This document shows positions 23,920 to 31,164 of a stretch of 31,164 bases of DNA, piece by piece. Source of the DNA: Desulfobacteraceae bacterium UBA2174. Its GTDB lineage: Bacteria > Desulfobacterota > Desulfobacteria > Desulfobacterales > UBA2174. A program made the translations under genes and the position numbers. Below the pieces are notes generated by a model. It did not search any database. It saw nothing but the letters and a program-made list of their open reading frames with translations, and had not been told where the DNA came from. The stretch covers positions 1 to 31,164 of the forward strand of contig DCWA01000021.1 of NCBI GenBank assembly GCA_002327445.1, written 5' to 3'. The stretch's first letter is position 1; the number at the start of each line of letters is the position of its first letter.

Positions 23920-23926
23920 TTTGAAT
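23920..23926. repeat. Target-site duplication, right copy (TTTGAAT)
   Basis: An exact direct repeat of 22007-22013 immediately outside the right inverted repeat of the IS4-like element. Confidence 0.9.
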
Positions 23927-24073
23927 TAAGAAAGGGAAAATCGAACTAAAAGCGGTTATTGGCGCTGATTCCGGACTTAATAATTATCATGATTCTTTAG
24001 CTGATTGATATTCTCCAATCGATTGGCGCCGTTGAACACAAAAAAGACAGGACGAAATGAAAGCGGATCGCCG

Positions 24074-27000
24074 ATGTCAACGGACAAAGAAAATTTCATA
24101 AAGCATATGGCTGTCTCAGCCTTCGATTCCCGAAAACCACACGATACCGACGGAGCTGTCCCAGCCGCCTTTAACAGCACAATTCCGGCCTATAATAGCA
24201 GACTGATAAAAGTCTATCTGGAATACATATCGAAACACCATCCTGAAGTTTCGTCCGATTCAGTCCTGAAAATGTCCGAGATTACAGCGTTCGAAGTGGA
24301 AGACCCCGGCCATTGGCTTACTCAAAAACAGGTAGACACCTTCTATGATCAGGCTCTCAAGGCAACTGGTGATCCGCAACTGGCACGAAATGCAGGACGC
24401 TATTTGGCAACATCTGTAACAACAGGTGCCCCACGCCAAGTTACCTTGGGCCTATTGAGCCTGAAAGCTGTGTACACTTTGATAGGTCCATTACACAGTC
24501 TTTTTACTCGAGGATCGAATGTAAGCACCAAAGTTATTGGCCCCAATAGTGTTGAAATTATCAATACGGTAAAACCCGGTTTTACTGAAAAACCATATCA
24601 ATGTGAAAACCGGTTAGGTATATACGAATCTCTAGGGAAGTTGTTCAGCGATGACTTTGCATCAATTGAACACCCTGAATGCATACATCGTGGCGATGCA
24701 TGCTGTAGATATATAATCAGCTGGACGCCTTCTTCTTGGATAGAATGGCGTAGAAGGCGAAACTGGTTCGTTCTAATTGGCTCCTTTTCTGTCTTGATTG
24801 GCGCTTCAATAATGACCTCCATTAGCTGGAGAGAAATTCTGATTGGCTGGATTGCGGTTGTTAGCATGGTGGCCTATCTTTCAGAACACATGCGCGCGAA
24901 AGAATATGCCGCCAGAATCCTTACTCAAGCTGGAGTCGCCAGGGACCACATCAAAGCCATGGATCTTCGGTATAACAACGCTTTGATGATACAAGAAATT
25001 GGTCAAGCTACCGCAACTGTGCATGACGACAATCAAATGATTCAAGCCGCAGCTAAGGCCATTAAAGCCAGATCCGGATACGACAGATCCCTTATTATGC
25101 TTGCAGACAGTGCTGGCCAGACGTTGAGCTATGCGGCCGGCTTCGGCTACAATGATGAAACAAAAAAACAATTAATGAGCACTGATTTCCATCTTGATCG
25201 ACCAAACTCAAAAGGAATTTTCGTTAAAGCCTTCAAAGAAAAAAAGCCATTATTGATCCAAAACATGGACGAAATCGTTGATGACTTCTCAGAACGCAGT
25301 AAAAAAATAGCGATGAGCTTGGCCGGCAAATCAATGATCTGTGTCCCAATCGCCTATGAAGACCAGGTGCTGGGCATAATTGCAATCGACAACAGCAATA
25401 CGGAGCGTCCACTTACCCAGAGCGACGTGAGTCTATTAATGGGCGTCGCATCCCAACTCGCCGTCGGAATAGTCAACACCAGATCGTATACCCAACTGCA
25501 AGCAAGTGAAAAAAAATATCGAGACCTTGTTGAAAATGCGCATAGTATCATTTTGAGAATCGATCCGGCTGGGCGTATCGTTTTCTTCAACAAATTCGCT
25601 CAAAAACTTTTCGGTTATTCTGAGTCCCAAGTCTATGGTAAATCAATAAGTGAAGTGCTTTATCCTGCAATCTCCGGCTCCCAGTATTGGATCGACACCT
25701 TGGCTGAAGCCATTCTCCCGGATAGCGATATTCCTAGGGTAGAAGAAACCGCCTATGCCCTTGAAAATGGGCAAACAATATGGATCGCCTGGACCTATAG
25801 GGCAATTTTTTCTGCCGATGGGAAATTGATCGAAATTCTTTGCATCGGCAATGATATCACCCAACTTAAACAGACCATCGAGGAAAATGCCAAACTTGAA
25901 ATCCAGTTGATCCGTGCCCAGAAAATGGAAGCCTTGGGGACTCTGGCTGGCGGCGTGGCGCATGACCTCAACAACGTCCTCGCAGGGGTGATCAACTACC
26001 CTGAATTGATGCTCATGAGGCTACCCCAGGACAGCCCATTACGCCGTTATGCAACCTCCATTCAAAAAAGTGGAGAACGGGCTGCGGCCATCGTCCAAGA
26101 TTTGCTCACCTTGGCTCGGCGCAATGTGGTTCAAATCGAGGCCATTCGCTTGAATGATGTGGTGTCCGAATATATCAGCAGCCCAGAATTTGACCGTCTA
26201 CGCCTCAATCATCCACTCGCGAAGGTCAGCAGCCTGCTTGATCCCCATGTCAACGGTATTCTTGGATCATCGGTGCAGCTCTCCAAGGCCGTGATGAATT
26301 TGGTAACCAATGCAGTAGAGGCTTTAGAGGGTAAACCCGGGGATGTGACCATCCTGACGGAAAATTGCCGACTGACCGACCAAATCGACGCCTACGAGCG
26401 CATTCCACCTGGGGGCTACGTCCGGTTGACGGTTGTCGACACCGGCTGCGGCATGGCGACTGATGACCTGCGCCGCATCTTTGAACCGTTTTTCAGTAGA
26501 AAAAAAATGGGACGCAGCGGAACTGGACTTGGCATGGCCGTAGTCTGGGGAACCATCAAGGACCATGGCGGGCTGTTCGACATCCACAGCACCCCTGGAA
26601 GGGGGACCCGTTTCGACATCTATTTTCCGCCTACCCTCAAGGAGGGGAAAAAGGTTGAAGCCATTTCAGTGGAGACCTACCGAGGGAATGGCGAAAAAAT
26701 CCTGATTATCGATGACGAAGAGAGTCAACGTGAAATAGCACATGAAATTCTCACCGATTTGGGCTATAAGATAAAAACTGTGCCAAGCGGAGAAGCCGCG
26801 ATCGAAGCCCTGAAAGAAGAGCCGGCAGACTTGGTCGTTCTGGACATGATCATGGCTTCCGGGATGGACGGGCTGGACACATACCGACAGATCGTGCTTC
26901 AATGTCCAAGCCAGAGGGCGATTATAGCCAGCGGTTTCTCAGAAAATGAAAAAGTCCAGCAGGCCATGCAACTCGGTGTTGGCCAATATGTTAAAAAACC

Positions 27001-27079
27001 TTATAATAGAGAAGGGTTGGGCAAGGCTGTCCGACAAGAGCTGGACCGAAAGGTCGAATTGATGACCCAAAACCCGTGA
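24074..27079 (+). CDS. Hybrid sensor histidine kinase (V4R-like, 2 TM, GAF, PAS, HisKA, HATPase, receiver)
   Basis: About 1001 residues. An N-terminal sensor (about 35-215) ends in a V4R-like block, YQCENRLGIYESLGKLF followed by EHPECIHRGDACCRYIISW. Two membrane segments (about 231-272), a GAF domain (about 300-470) and a PAS domain (about 480-595) follow. The HisKA domain has the phospho-acceptor His in GGVAHDLNNVLAG (about 630); the N-box is NLVTNAVEALEG and the G-boxes are VDTGCGM and GTGLGMAV. The C-terminal receiver has IIDDEES, the phospho-acceptor Asp in VVLDMIM (about 924) and KKPY. The kinase is thus complete. ATG 24074 is my start choice; TTG 24005 would add 23 residues. The PilZ gene follows 95 bases downstream, with no DNA-binding response regulator nearby. 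Confidence 0.85.
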   Translation: MSTDKENFIKHMAVSAFDSRKPHDTDGAVPAAFNSTIPAYNSRLIKVYLEYISKHHPEVSSDSVLKMSEITAFEVEDPGHWLTQKQVDTFYDQALKATGDPQLARNAGRYLATSVTTGAPRQVTLGLLSLKAVYTLIGPLHSLFTRGSNVSTKVIGPNSVEIINTVKPGFTEKPYQCENRLGIYESLGKLFSDDFASIEHPECIHRGDACCRYIISWTPSSWIEWRRRRNWFVLIGSFSVLIGASIMTSISWREILIGWIAVVSMVAYLSEHMRAKEYAARILTQAGVARDHIKAMDLRYNNALMIQEIGQATATVHDDNQMIQAAAKAIKARSGYDRSLIMLADSAGQTLSYAAGFGYNDETKKQLMSTDFHLDRPNSKGIFVKAFKEKKPLLIQNMDEIVDDFSERSKKIAMSLAGKSMICVPIAYEDQVLGIIAIDNSNTERPLTQSDVSLLMGVASQLAVGIVNTRSYTQLQASEKKYRDLVENAHSIILRIDPAGRIVFFNKFAQKLFGYSESQVYGKSISEVLYPAISGSQYWIDTLAEAILPDSDIPRVEETAYALENGQTIWIAWTYRAIFSADGKLIEILCIGNDITQLKQTIEENAKLEIQLIRAQKMEALGTLAGGVAHDLNNVLAGVINYPELMLMRLPQDSPLRRYATSIQKSGERAAAIVQDLLTLARRNVVQIEAIRLNDVVSEYISSPEFDRLRLNHPLAKVSSLLDPHVNGILGSSVQLSKAVMNLVTNAVEALEGKPGDVTILTENCRLTDQIDAYERIPPGGYVRLTVVDTGCGMATDDLRRIFEPFFSRKKMGRSGTGLGMAVVWGTIKDHGGLFDIHSTPGRGTRFDIYFPPTLKEGKKVEAISVETYRGNGEKILIIDDEESQREIAHEILTDLGYKIKTVPSGEAAIEALKEEPADLVVLDMIMASGMDGLDTYRQIVLQCPSQRAIIASGFSENEKVQQAMQLGVGQYVKKPYNREGLGKAVRQELDRKVELMTQNP

Positions 27080-27086
27080 TCATATG

Positions 27087-27128
27087 TTCTGATATTTTTA
27101 TCGGCAAAATTCTGATATTTTTATCGGC
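27087..27128. repeat. Two 19-bp direct repeats, 23-bp period, upstream of the PilZ gene
   Basis: TTCTGATATTTTTATCGGC occurs at 27087-27105 and again at 27110-27128, each followed by (C)AAAA. The pair occupies almost the whole gap between the kinase and the PilZ gene, about 46 bases before its ATG. This spacing (about two helical turns) suits tandem binding of one protein. It is not a hairpin and so not a terminator. Confidence 0.85.
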
Positions 27129-27174
27129 CAAAACGGTTACTCCACTGAAAAAAGCGCTCTGGTAAGAAATCTCG

Positions 27175-29226
27175 ATGGCCTCCTCACCACACCGTGAATC
27201 CATCACTCAGCAAGAGGGCCAGATTAACCGTTCCCAACTCATCAATAAACTCAACTATCTGAATTTTCGTGATATTCCTCTAATAGTCCGATTCCGTCAC
27301 ACGAGCCTACCCCGGGTATTGAGACTTCTGGCCATACCGGAACCGTGCCAGAACGGATACGGGTTCTATCGCTGGACTTCGACCAACGCACAGCCTCAAG
27401 TCCCTCCCCAGTTCAGATTTCAGGACCTTCTCATCGACGACGGCAACCGCCTCATCGTGATCAATCCTGTTCACCACCGGTGGGACACGGTCGGAGGCGT
27501 TTTCGAACTGCCGGAGCATTGCCAAGCGCTCAATGCGCGCAGCTCCCGGCGGTACCTGTGTCTGTCAGTCCGGGTGGAATTGATTCAAAACAGTGCCCGT
27601 TTTACTGGTGAATTGCTTGACTTCAGCGCATCCTCCCTATTGGTGAAGTTAAATCTTGTCCCCCCCCAGTCCTTTGCTTGGATTGATCCCGATGTGCCGG
27701 TGCATCTGATACTGGCGGATGACCAGGACATTTGTTTCGCAGCCCAATGCCAAATCCTCCGGACACAGTGGGGCATCCAGAGTGGAACTTGCATTCTGAA
27801 GCCTTCCTGCACCCAGATCAGGCGTTTCAAACCCAAACGTTACCGCGGCCAGCGCATGAATATCCAACCGCCTCCCAACCTGATCTTTCATCATCCCCTC
27901 ACAGGCCGCTTGATCGAAATGACCGTGAAAGATCTTTCCGGAAGCGGATTGGGTGTTGAAACGAACCGTTGTCAGGACAGCCTTGTCCCAGGAATGGTGC
28001 TTCGCAAAACCCAACTAATGTTTGCAGGAGGCGTGGCATTCGATTGCCGGCTTCAAGTGATTCATTCCGAATCGGTCGAGGATGAGAGTCCGGAAACCGT
28101 CCGATCGGGGTTCGCCATATTGGATATTCCGCCGGAGCAACATACCCGCCTACTGTCCTTGATCTATCAGAGCAATGAACCCAATGCCTATATCAATCAA
28201 ACTATAGAAACGGAAGCGCTTTGGCGGTTTTTCTTCGACACGGGTTTCATTTACCCCGAAAAATACATTCACATCCAGCAGCGAAAGGCCCAGATTCAAT
28301 CCACTTTTGAAAAACTCTATACTCGCCACCCGAGTTTTGCCCGTCATTTCACCTACCAGCTCATGGGGCGTGTTTTGGGTCACATGTCCATGCTGCGGTT
28401 TTACAACCGATCCTGGATTATCCAGCACCATGCCGCCAAGACCGCTGAATCCCATCGCGCCGGATTGATCGTACTGGAACAAATTGGCCGATACATCAAT
28501 GACGCGCACCGGCTCTACCAAAGCCAAATGGACTATGTTTTGTGCATCTACCGCCCGGAAAACAAGTTTCCCAGCCGGGTGTTCGGTGGAGCGGCAATTG
28601 CCATATCCGATCCTCACGCCTGTTCTCGGGACACTTTTGCCTATCTCTATCTGCCCCGGCCGACAAAATCACACCAGCGACCGGCCGGTCATGAGTGGCG
28701 TCTGGTGCCGAGCGATTCCGAGGACTTGGCCGAGTTGACGGCATGGTACGACAATCATTCCGGCGGTTTGATGATGAAGGCATTCAACTTAACCAATGGC
28801 GACAGCGATATCCGATCACTCAGCGAAGAGTATCGGGCTATCGGTTTTCAACGCGAACGCCGACTTTTTACCCTCCGCAGAAAAGGCCGCCCGGTAGTCG
28901 TTTTTGTCGCCAATCGGGCCGACTTCGGCCTCAACATGTCCGATCTGACCAATTGCATTCAAGTATTCGTCGTCGATCCGCAGAGGAGTTCGGCAAGTGT
29001 CATTTATCGGGCACTGACCAAGATTCTTGCGTGGTATGAAGATGCGGGGGTGCCTGTCATGGTATATCCTTACAGTGCTGCAGAAGCTATCGGTCTTCCA
29101 GCAGAAAAGCAATACACTACCTGGGTGCTAAATCTGGAGCAAACGGATAGATACTTTGAATATATTACTCGGGTATTCAACATTACAAACAAATTAAACG
29201 CCAAGATTTCAAGCGGGATCAAATAG
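27175..29226 (+). CDS. PilZ-domain protein with large C-terminal domain of unknown fold
   Basis: A 683-residue soluble protein. A PilZ-like domain at about 222-340 has an Arg-rich lead KRYRGQRMNI and the DLSGSGLGV motif that matches the (D/N)xSxxG c-di-GMP signature. An earlier domain at about 120-215 has RRYLCLSVRVE and DFSASSLLV, i.e. a degenerate second PilZ whose Gly is lost. The C-terminal half (about 345-683) contains HRAGLIVLEQIGRYINDAH and RKGRPVVVFVANRADFGLNM and resembles tandem acyltransferase-like (GNAT-type) folds; that is a guess. It likely responds to c-di-GMP downstream of, or parallel to, the hybrid kinase. Start ATG 27175 has only a weak ribosome site (GGTAAG). Confidence 0.78.
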   Translation: MASSPHRESITQQEGQINRSQLINKLNYLNFRDIPLIVRFRHTSLPRVLRLLAIPEPCQNGYGFYRWTSTNAQPQVPPQFRFQDLLIDDGNRLIVINPVHHRWDTVGGVFELPEHCQALNARSSRRYLCLSVRVELIQNSARFTGELLDFSASSLLVKLNLVPPQSFAWIDPDVPVHLILADDQDICFAAQCQILRTQWGIQSGTCILKPSCTQIRRFKPKRYRGQRMNIQPPPNLIFHHPLTGRLIEMTVKDLSGSGLGVETNRCQDSLVPGMVLRKTQLMFAGGVAFDCRLQVIHSESVEDESPETVRSGFAILDIPPEQHTRLLSLIYQSNEPNAYINQTIETEALWRFFFDTGFIYPEKYIHIQQRKAQIQSTFEKLYTRHPSFARHFTYQLMGRVLGHMSMLRFYNRSWIIQHHAAKTAESHRAGLIVLEQIGRYINDAHRLYQSQMDYVLCIYRPENKFPSRVFGGAAIAISDPHACSRDTFAYLYLPRPTKSHQRPAGHEWRLVPSDSEDLAELTAWYDNHSGGLMMKAFNLTNGDSDIRSLSEEYRAIGFQRERRLFTLRRKGRPVVVFVANRADFGLNMSDLTNCIQVFVVDPQRSSASVIYRALTKILAWYEDAGVPVMVYPYSAAEAIGLPAEKQYTTWVLNLEQTDRYFEYITRVFNITNKLNAKISSGIK

Positions 29227-29269
29227 TTTAAATCTATGAAACCACAATTCGGTTGGATTCTGTAATATC

Positions 29270-29274
29270 AATAT
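29270..29274. repeat. IS1380 target-site duplication, left copy (AATAT)
   Basis: AATAT abuts the left inverted repeat and is repeated at 30976-30980. Confidence 0.8.
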
Positions 29275-30975
29275 CCTGTTTCCGTGGCACGGAATCTGCT
29301 ATCGTATCGTTTTTCGGCAGATGTTTTTAGCAGTTCTTTGACAACTTCGAACGGCTTTTCGCCCGGTTTTTCAAGCTGCAAAGCAGCAATGACCGCCCGA
29401 TTTTAGTGCATCAATAAATATCGGCAATGAAAAGGCAACACTTTACCACTCCGGCCGCATCGGCCGGTAAACCCGTGTCTGTTTTCGGGCTGTCAGCGGC
29501 TATGCAGGTGCGCCGCGCAGCCGGGTATCGATGCAACGCCAAAGCTCGACAAACGGGTTCAGACAGCCGAATCCGATGTACCACTGCCGACCGCGGTAAA
29601 TCAGTCGGCCTGCCATGTACATGAGGTCTTGGATGACCGTTCTGATACGACGGCGCTCGACGTGCTTCGAGGAACGGCTGCCGGGCAGCTTGATCCCTTT
29701 TCGTCGTGCTTCTTCAAGGCCATGCTGACCGATGATGCGCAATGCGTTGTAGGTGATCATCGCCAAATGCAGCACCAGGCTGTTGCTGGCAAAATGCCCG
29801 CTTGGCAACCGTTCGATATCCATGTCGGTTTTCAGTTCGCTGTGATACTGCTCGCTGGTGCCGTGATCATGGTACAAGTCGATCACTTCCGGCGCGGGCA
29901 TTTCCACCAGCGAGCACCAGTAGGTTTCCACTTCGATTTCCGGAAACACCAGTTGCTGTCCCTTTTTATCGATGATGCGCTCGATCACCTTGAAAACGAT
30001 CGGATACGGCAACGGCTGCCCGTTTATTCCGACAGTGGTCTTGCCGATCCAGACGCGCTTTCCCTTGCGAGCCGCAACGGGTTGGCCGCAGCGCCGGGCC
30101 ACATCAAGCCAAGCCGTTGGCGACTCCCGGCGCAGGTTGCGCTTGATGATGAAATCAACACTGTCGCGTTGCACGTCGGGAAAGTTGTCCTGACTGTCGT
30201 TTCCCGAATCCAATCGCATCAGCACCGGTGCCGGGGTGATTTGGCGGACATAACGGATGGTTTGAGCGATAAAGTCCGGTGTTCCGTTCTGACAATGCTG
30301 ACTGCCGTTGCGCAATTGCAGGTTGACCAGGTACCCCTCGGCGCCCAAGTAGGCGAAAATCGGAGCATAGCCGTCGCAGCCTTTATAGGTGCGGGAAACC
30401 CCCTCTTTCTGAGTTTTTGAGTTATCGAAAGGACTTACATCAATATCCAACGGCACAAAAGGCCCGCAACCGGTTTCAATCGGCGTCAATGCGGGAGCCA
30501 TCGTCTTGACCAACTTGGCCGATTCCTCCGTCAGAATCGGCTCTACACTGTGACCGAGAAGATCGATTCGCTGACGCAATGTTACTGCTGACGGGCATCC
30601 GGAAAGGCCCAAGGCCAAGTTGAAAAACTCCGCTTTTGGACGAAACAGCTCGATGGCATCGTAGTCGGGCTTTGCAATACTGAGCAAACCGATCATTGAA
30701 AACAGTACATCGCTATGGGAAAATTGGCGTTGTTCAAAGTGTACGCCATCGAAATTGTCCAGCCTGCTCTTGAGGTCGGTTTTTTCCAGAAGCGTTCCAA
30801 CATGAACGATACCGCTATGGCTGGCCAGTCGATCGATGGTGTCTTTGATACGAATTGCAGGGCGCATGGCTTTCACCTTTCGAGTGAATGATTTTAGGCG
30901 CCCATATATCATATTTATAACAATATTTCAATAGGTTGTGTTGGCTTTGAGCACTTTTTGTGCCACGGATTAAGG
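29275..30975 (-). mobile_element. IS1380-family insertion sequence, apparently intact
   Basis: A 1701-bp element with 16-bp imperfect inverted repeats, CCTGTTTCCGTGGCAC at 29275-29290 and the complement of CCTTAATCCGTGGCAC at 30960-30975 (13 of 16 identical), flanked by the 5-bp duplication AATAT. It contains one transposase gene on the minus strand. The 225 bases left of the transposase stop carry no gene. The clean duplication and intact frame suggest a recent insertion. Confidence 0.9.
29500..30867 (-). CDS. IS1380 family transposase
   Basis: A 455-residue DDE transposase. Catalytic positions appear as LDIDVSPFDNSKTQKEGVSR (first Asp), MRLDSGNDSQDN (second Asp) and HDHGTSEQYHSELKTDMD (Glu), with ERLPSGHFASN following, as in IS1380 family proteins. 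The frame is uninterrupted and of normal length. ATG 30867 is preceded by AAAGGTGA; an in-frame upstream ATG at 30912 has no comparable site. It mobilises the surrounding 1701-bp element. Confidence 0.92.
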   Translation of the reverse strand: MRPAIRIKDTIDRLASHSGIVHVGTLLEKTDLKSRLDNFDGVHFEQRQFSHSDVLFSMIGLLSIAKPDYDAIELFRPKAEFFNLALGLSGCPSAVTLRQRIDLLGHSVEPILTEESAKLVKTMAPALTPIETGCGPFVPLDIDVSPFDNSKTQKEGVSRTYKGCDGYAPIFAYLGAEGYLVNLQLRNGSQHCQNGTPDFIAQTIRYVRQITPAPVLMRLDSGNDSQDNFPDVQRDSVDFIIKRNLRRESPTAWLDVARRCGQPVAARKGKRVWIGKTTVGINGQPLPYPIVFKVIERIIDKKGQQLVFPEIEVETYWCSLVEMPAPEVIDLYHDHGTSEQYHSELKTDMDIERLPSGHFASNSLVLHLAMITYNALRIIGQHGLEEARRKGIKLPGSRSSKHVERRRIRTVIQDLMYMAGRLIYRGRQWYIGFGCLNPFVELWRCIDTRLRGAPA

Positions 30976-31164
30976 AATATGTTAGCAGGCACTTCCCGCC
31001 ATACTTGATCAAATTTGAAGCGTCTTTTTCGGTTTCCAATTTTCGCTCCGGCTTGCCCATCATTTCGTCCAACCCATTGAAAACAATATCAATGGTAGAA
31101 AACTGCCGGGTCTTCCCCTCATCTTGCGCATGCTTGTCAAGCCGTCCGGTTTCTGATAATGTAT
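30815..31164 (-). CDS. Partial gene of unknown function, 3' end altered by IS1380
   Basis: An open frame enters from the right edge on the minus strand. Its last native residues include DKHAQDEGKTRQFSTIDIVF and GKPERKLETEKDASNLIKY, ending GGKCLLTY at the IS1380 border (30976). I recognise no family. If the IS and one AATAT copy are removed, the frame meets TGA two codons after KCLLT (left flank 29267-29269), so the insertion sits right at the natural end. In the present sequence, translation would run into the IS and add about 52 residues up to the stop at 30815. The gene would originally have faced the PilZ gene tail to tail. Confidence 0.5.
   Translation of the reverse strand, partial: TLSETGRLDKHAQDEGKTRQFSTIDIVFNGLDEMMGKPERKLETEKDASNLIKYGGKCLLTYSLIRGTKSAQSQHNLLKYCYKYDIWAPKIIHSKGESHAPCNSYQRHHRSTGQP
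30976..30980. repeat. IS1380 target-site duplication, right copy (AATAT)
   Basis: An exact direct repeat of 29270-29274 next to the right inverted repeat of the IS1380 element. Confidence 0.8.

Noticed and set aside
1..31164. CRISPR arrays, tRNA or rRNA genes
   Set aside because: No regularly spaced repeats beyond the two short tandem pairs, and no tRNA-like cloverleaf or rRNA sequence noticed by eye; a covariance-model scan was not possible.

Overview
The window is a GC-rich bacterial chromosome segment that looks like accessory territory of a marine or sediment proteobacterium. A TAXI-type TRAP transporter, a large V4R-like/GAF/PAS hybrid histidine kinase, a PilZ protein and IS4-like and IS1380 elements together suggest Desulfobacterota (Desulfosarcina/Desulfococcus-like). 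That assignment is an inference from gene content; there is no rRNA or marker gene here.

Layout. (1) 1-332: the last 24 bp of an IS copy lying mostly outside the window, then an intrinsic terminator. (2) 333-3261: a YddA/SbmA-type ABC protein whose nucleotide-binding motifs are all eroded, converging with an 8-bp 3' overlap on a cytoplasmic GH5 exo-beta-glucanase-like enzyme. (3) 3706-5945: a tightly overlapping modABC-like operon, visibly more AT-rich than its neighbours. (4) 6200-13499: one long co-directional cluster made of a TAXI solute-binding protein, a fused TRAP permease, a DAO-family flavoprotein, a small [2Fe-2S] protein, a second flavoprotein with a BFD-like cluster, a deleted EamA exporter and an alanine-dehydrogenase-fold protein. 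(5) 18362-13541 (minus): HerA-like ATPase, RmuC and an MFS transporter. (6) 21303-18658 (minus): a FecR/DUF6600 exported protein and a Tyr/Arg/Asp-rich lipoprotein, closed by a strong terminator. (7) 22007-23926: a complete but twice-frameshifted IS4-like element with a 7-bp target duplication. (8) 24074-29226: hybrid histidine kinase followed by a PilZ-domain protein. (9) 29270-30980: an intact IS1380-family element with a 5-bp target duplication, inserted next to the stop codon of a minus-strand gene that runs off the right edge.

The most interesting unit is the 6.2-13.5 kb cluster. The three redox genes have the subunit make-up of heteromeric opine/hydroxyproline/HcnABC-type amino-acid dehydrogenases. 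They are translationally coupled to each other and to a TRAP importer. Downstream is an Ald-fold protein that keeps the two substrate-binding positions Arg15 and Lys75 but has lost both catalytic residues of alanine dehydrogenase (His96 to Val, Asp270-equivalent to Thr). I read this as an uptake-and-oxidation module for an N-substituted amino acid (opine or imino acid) in which the last enzyme has a changed chemistry. The substrate cannot be named from sequence.

Several genes carry lesions (EamA internal deletion, two single-base indels in the IS, degenerate ABC motifs). The two IS indels are both in short homopolymers, so sequencing error is a live alternative for those.
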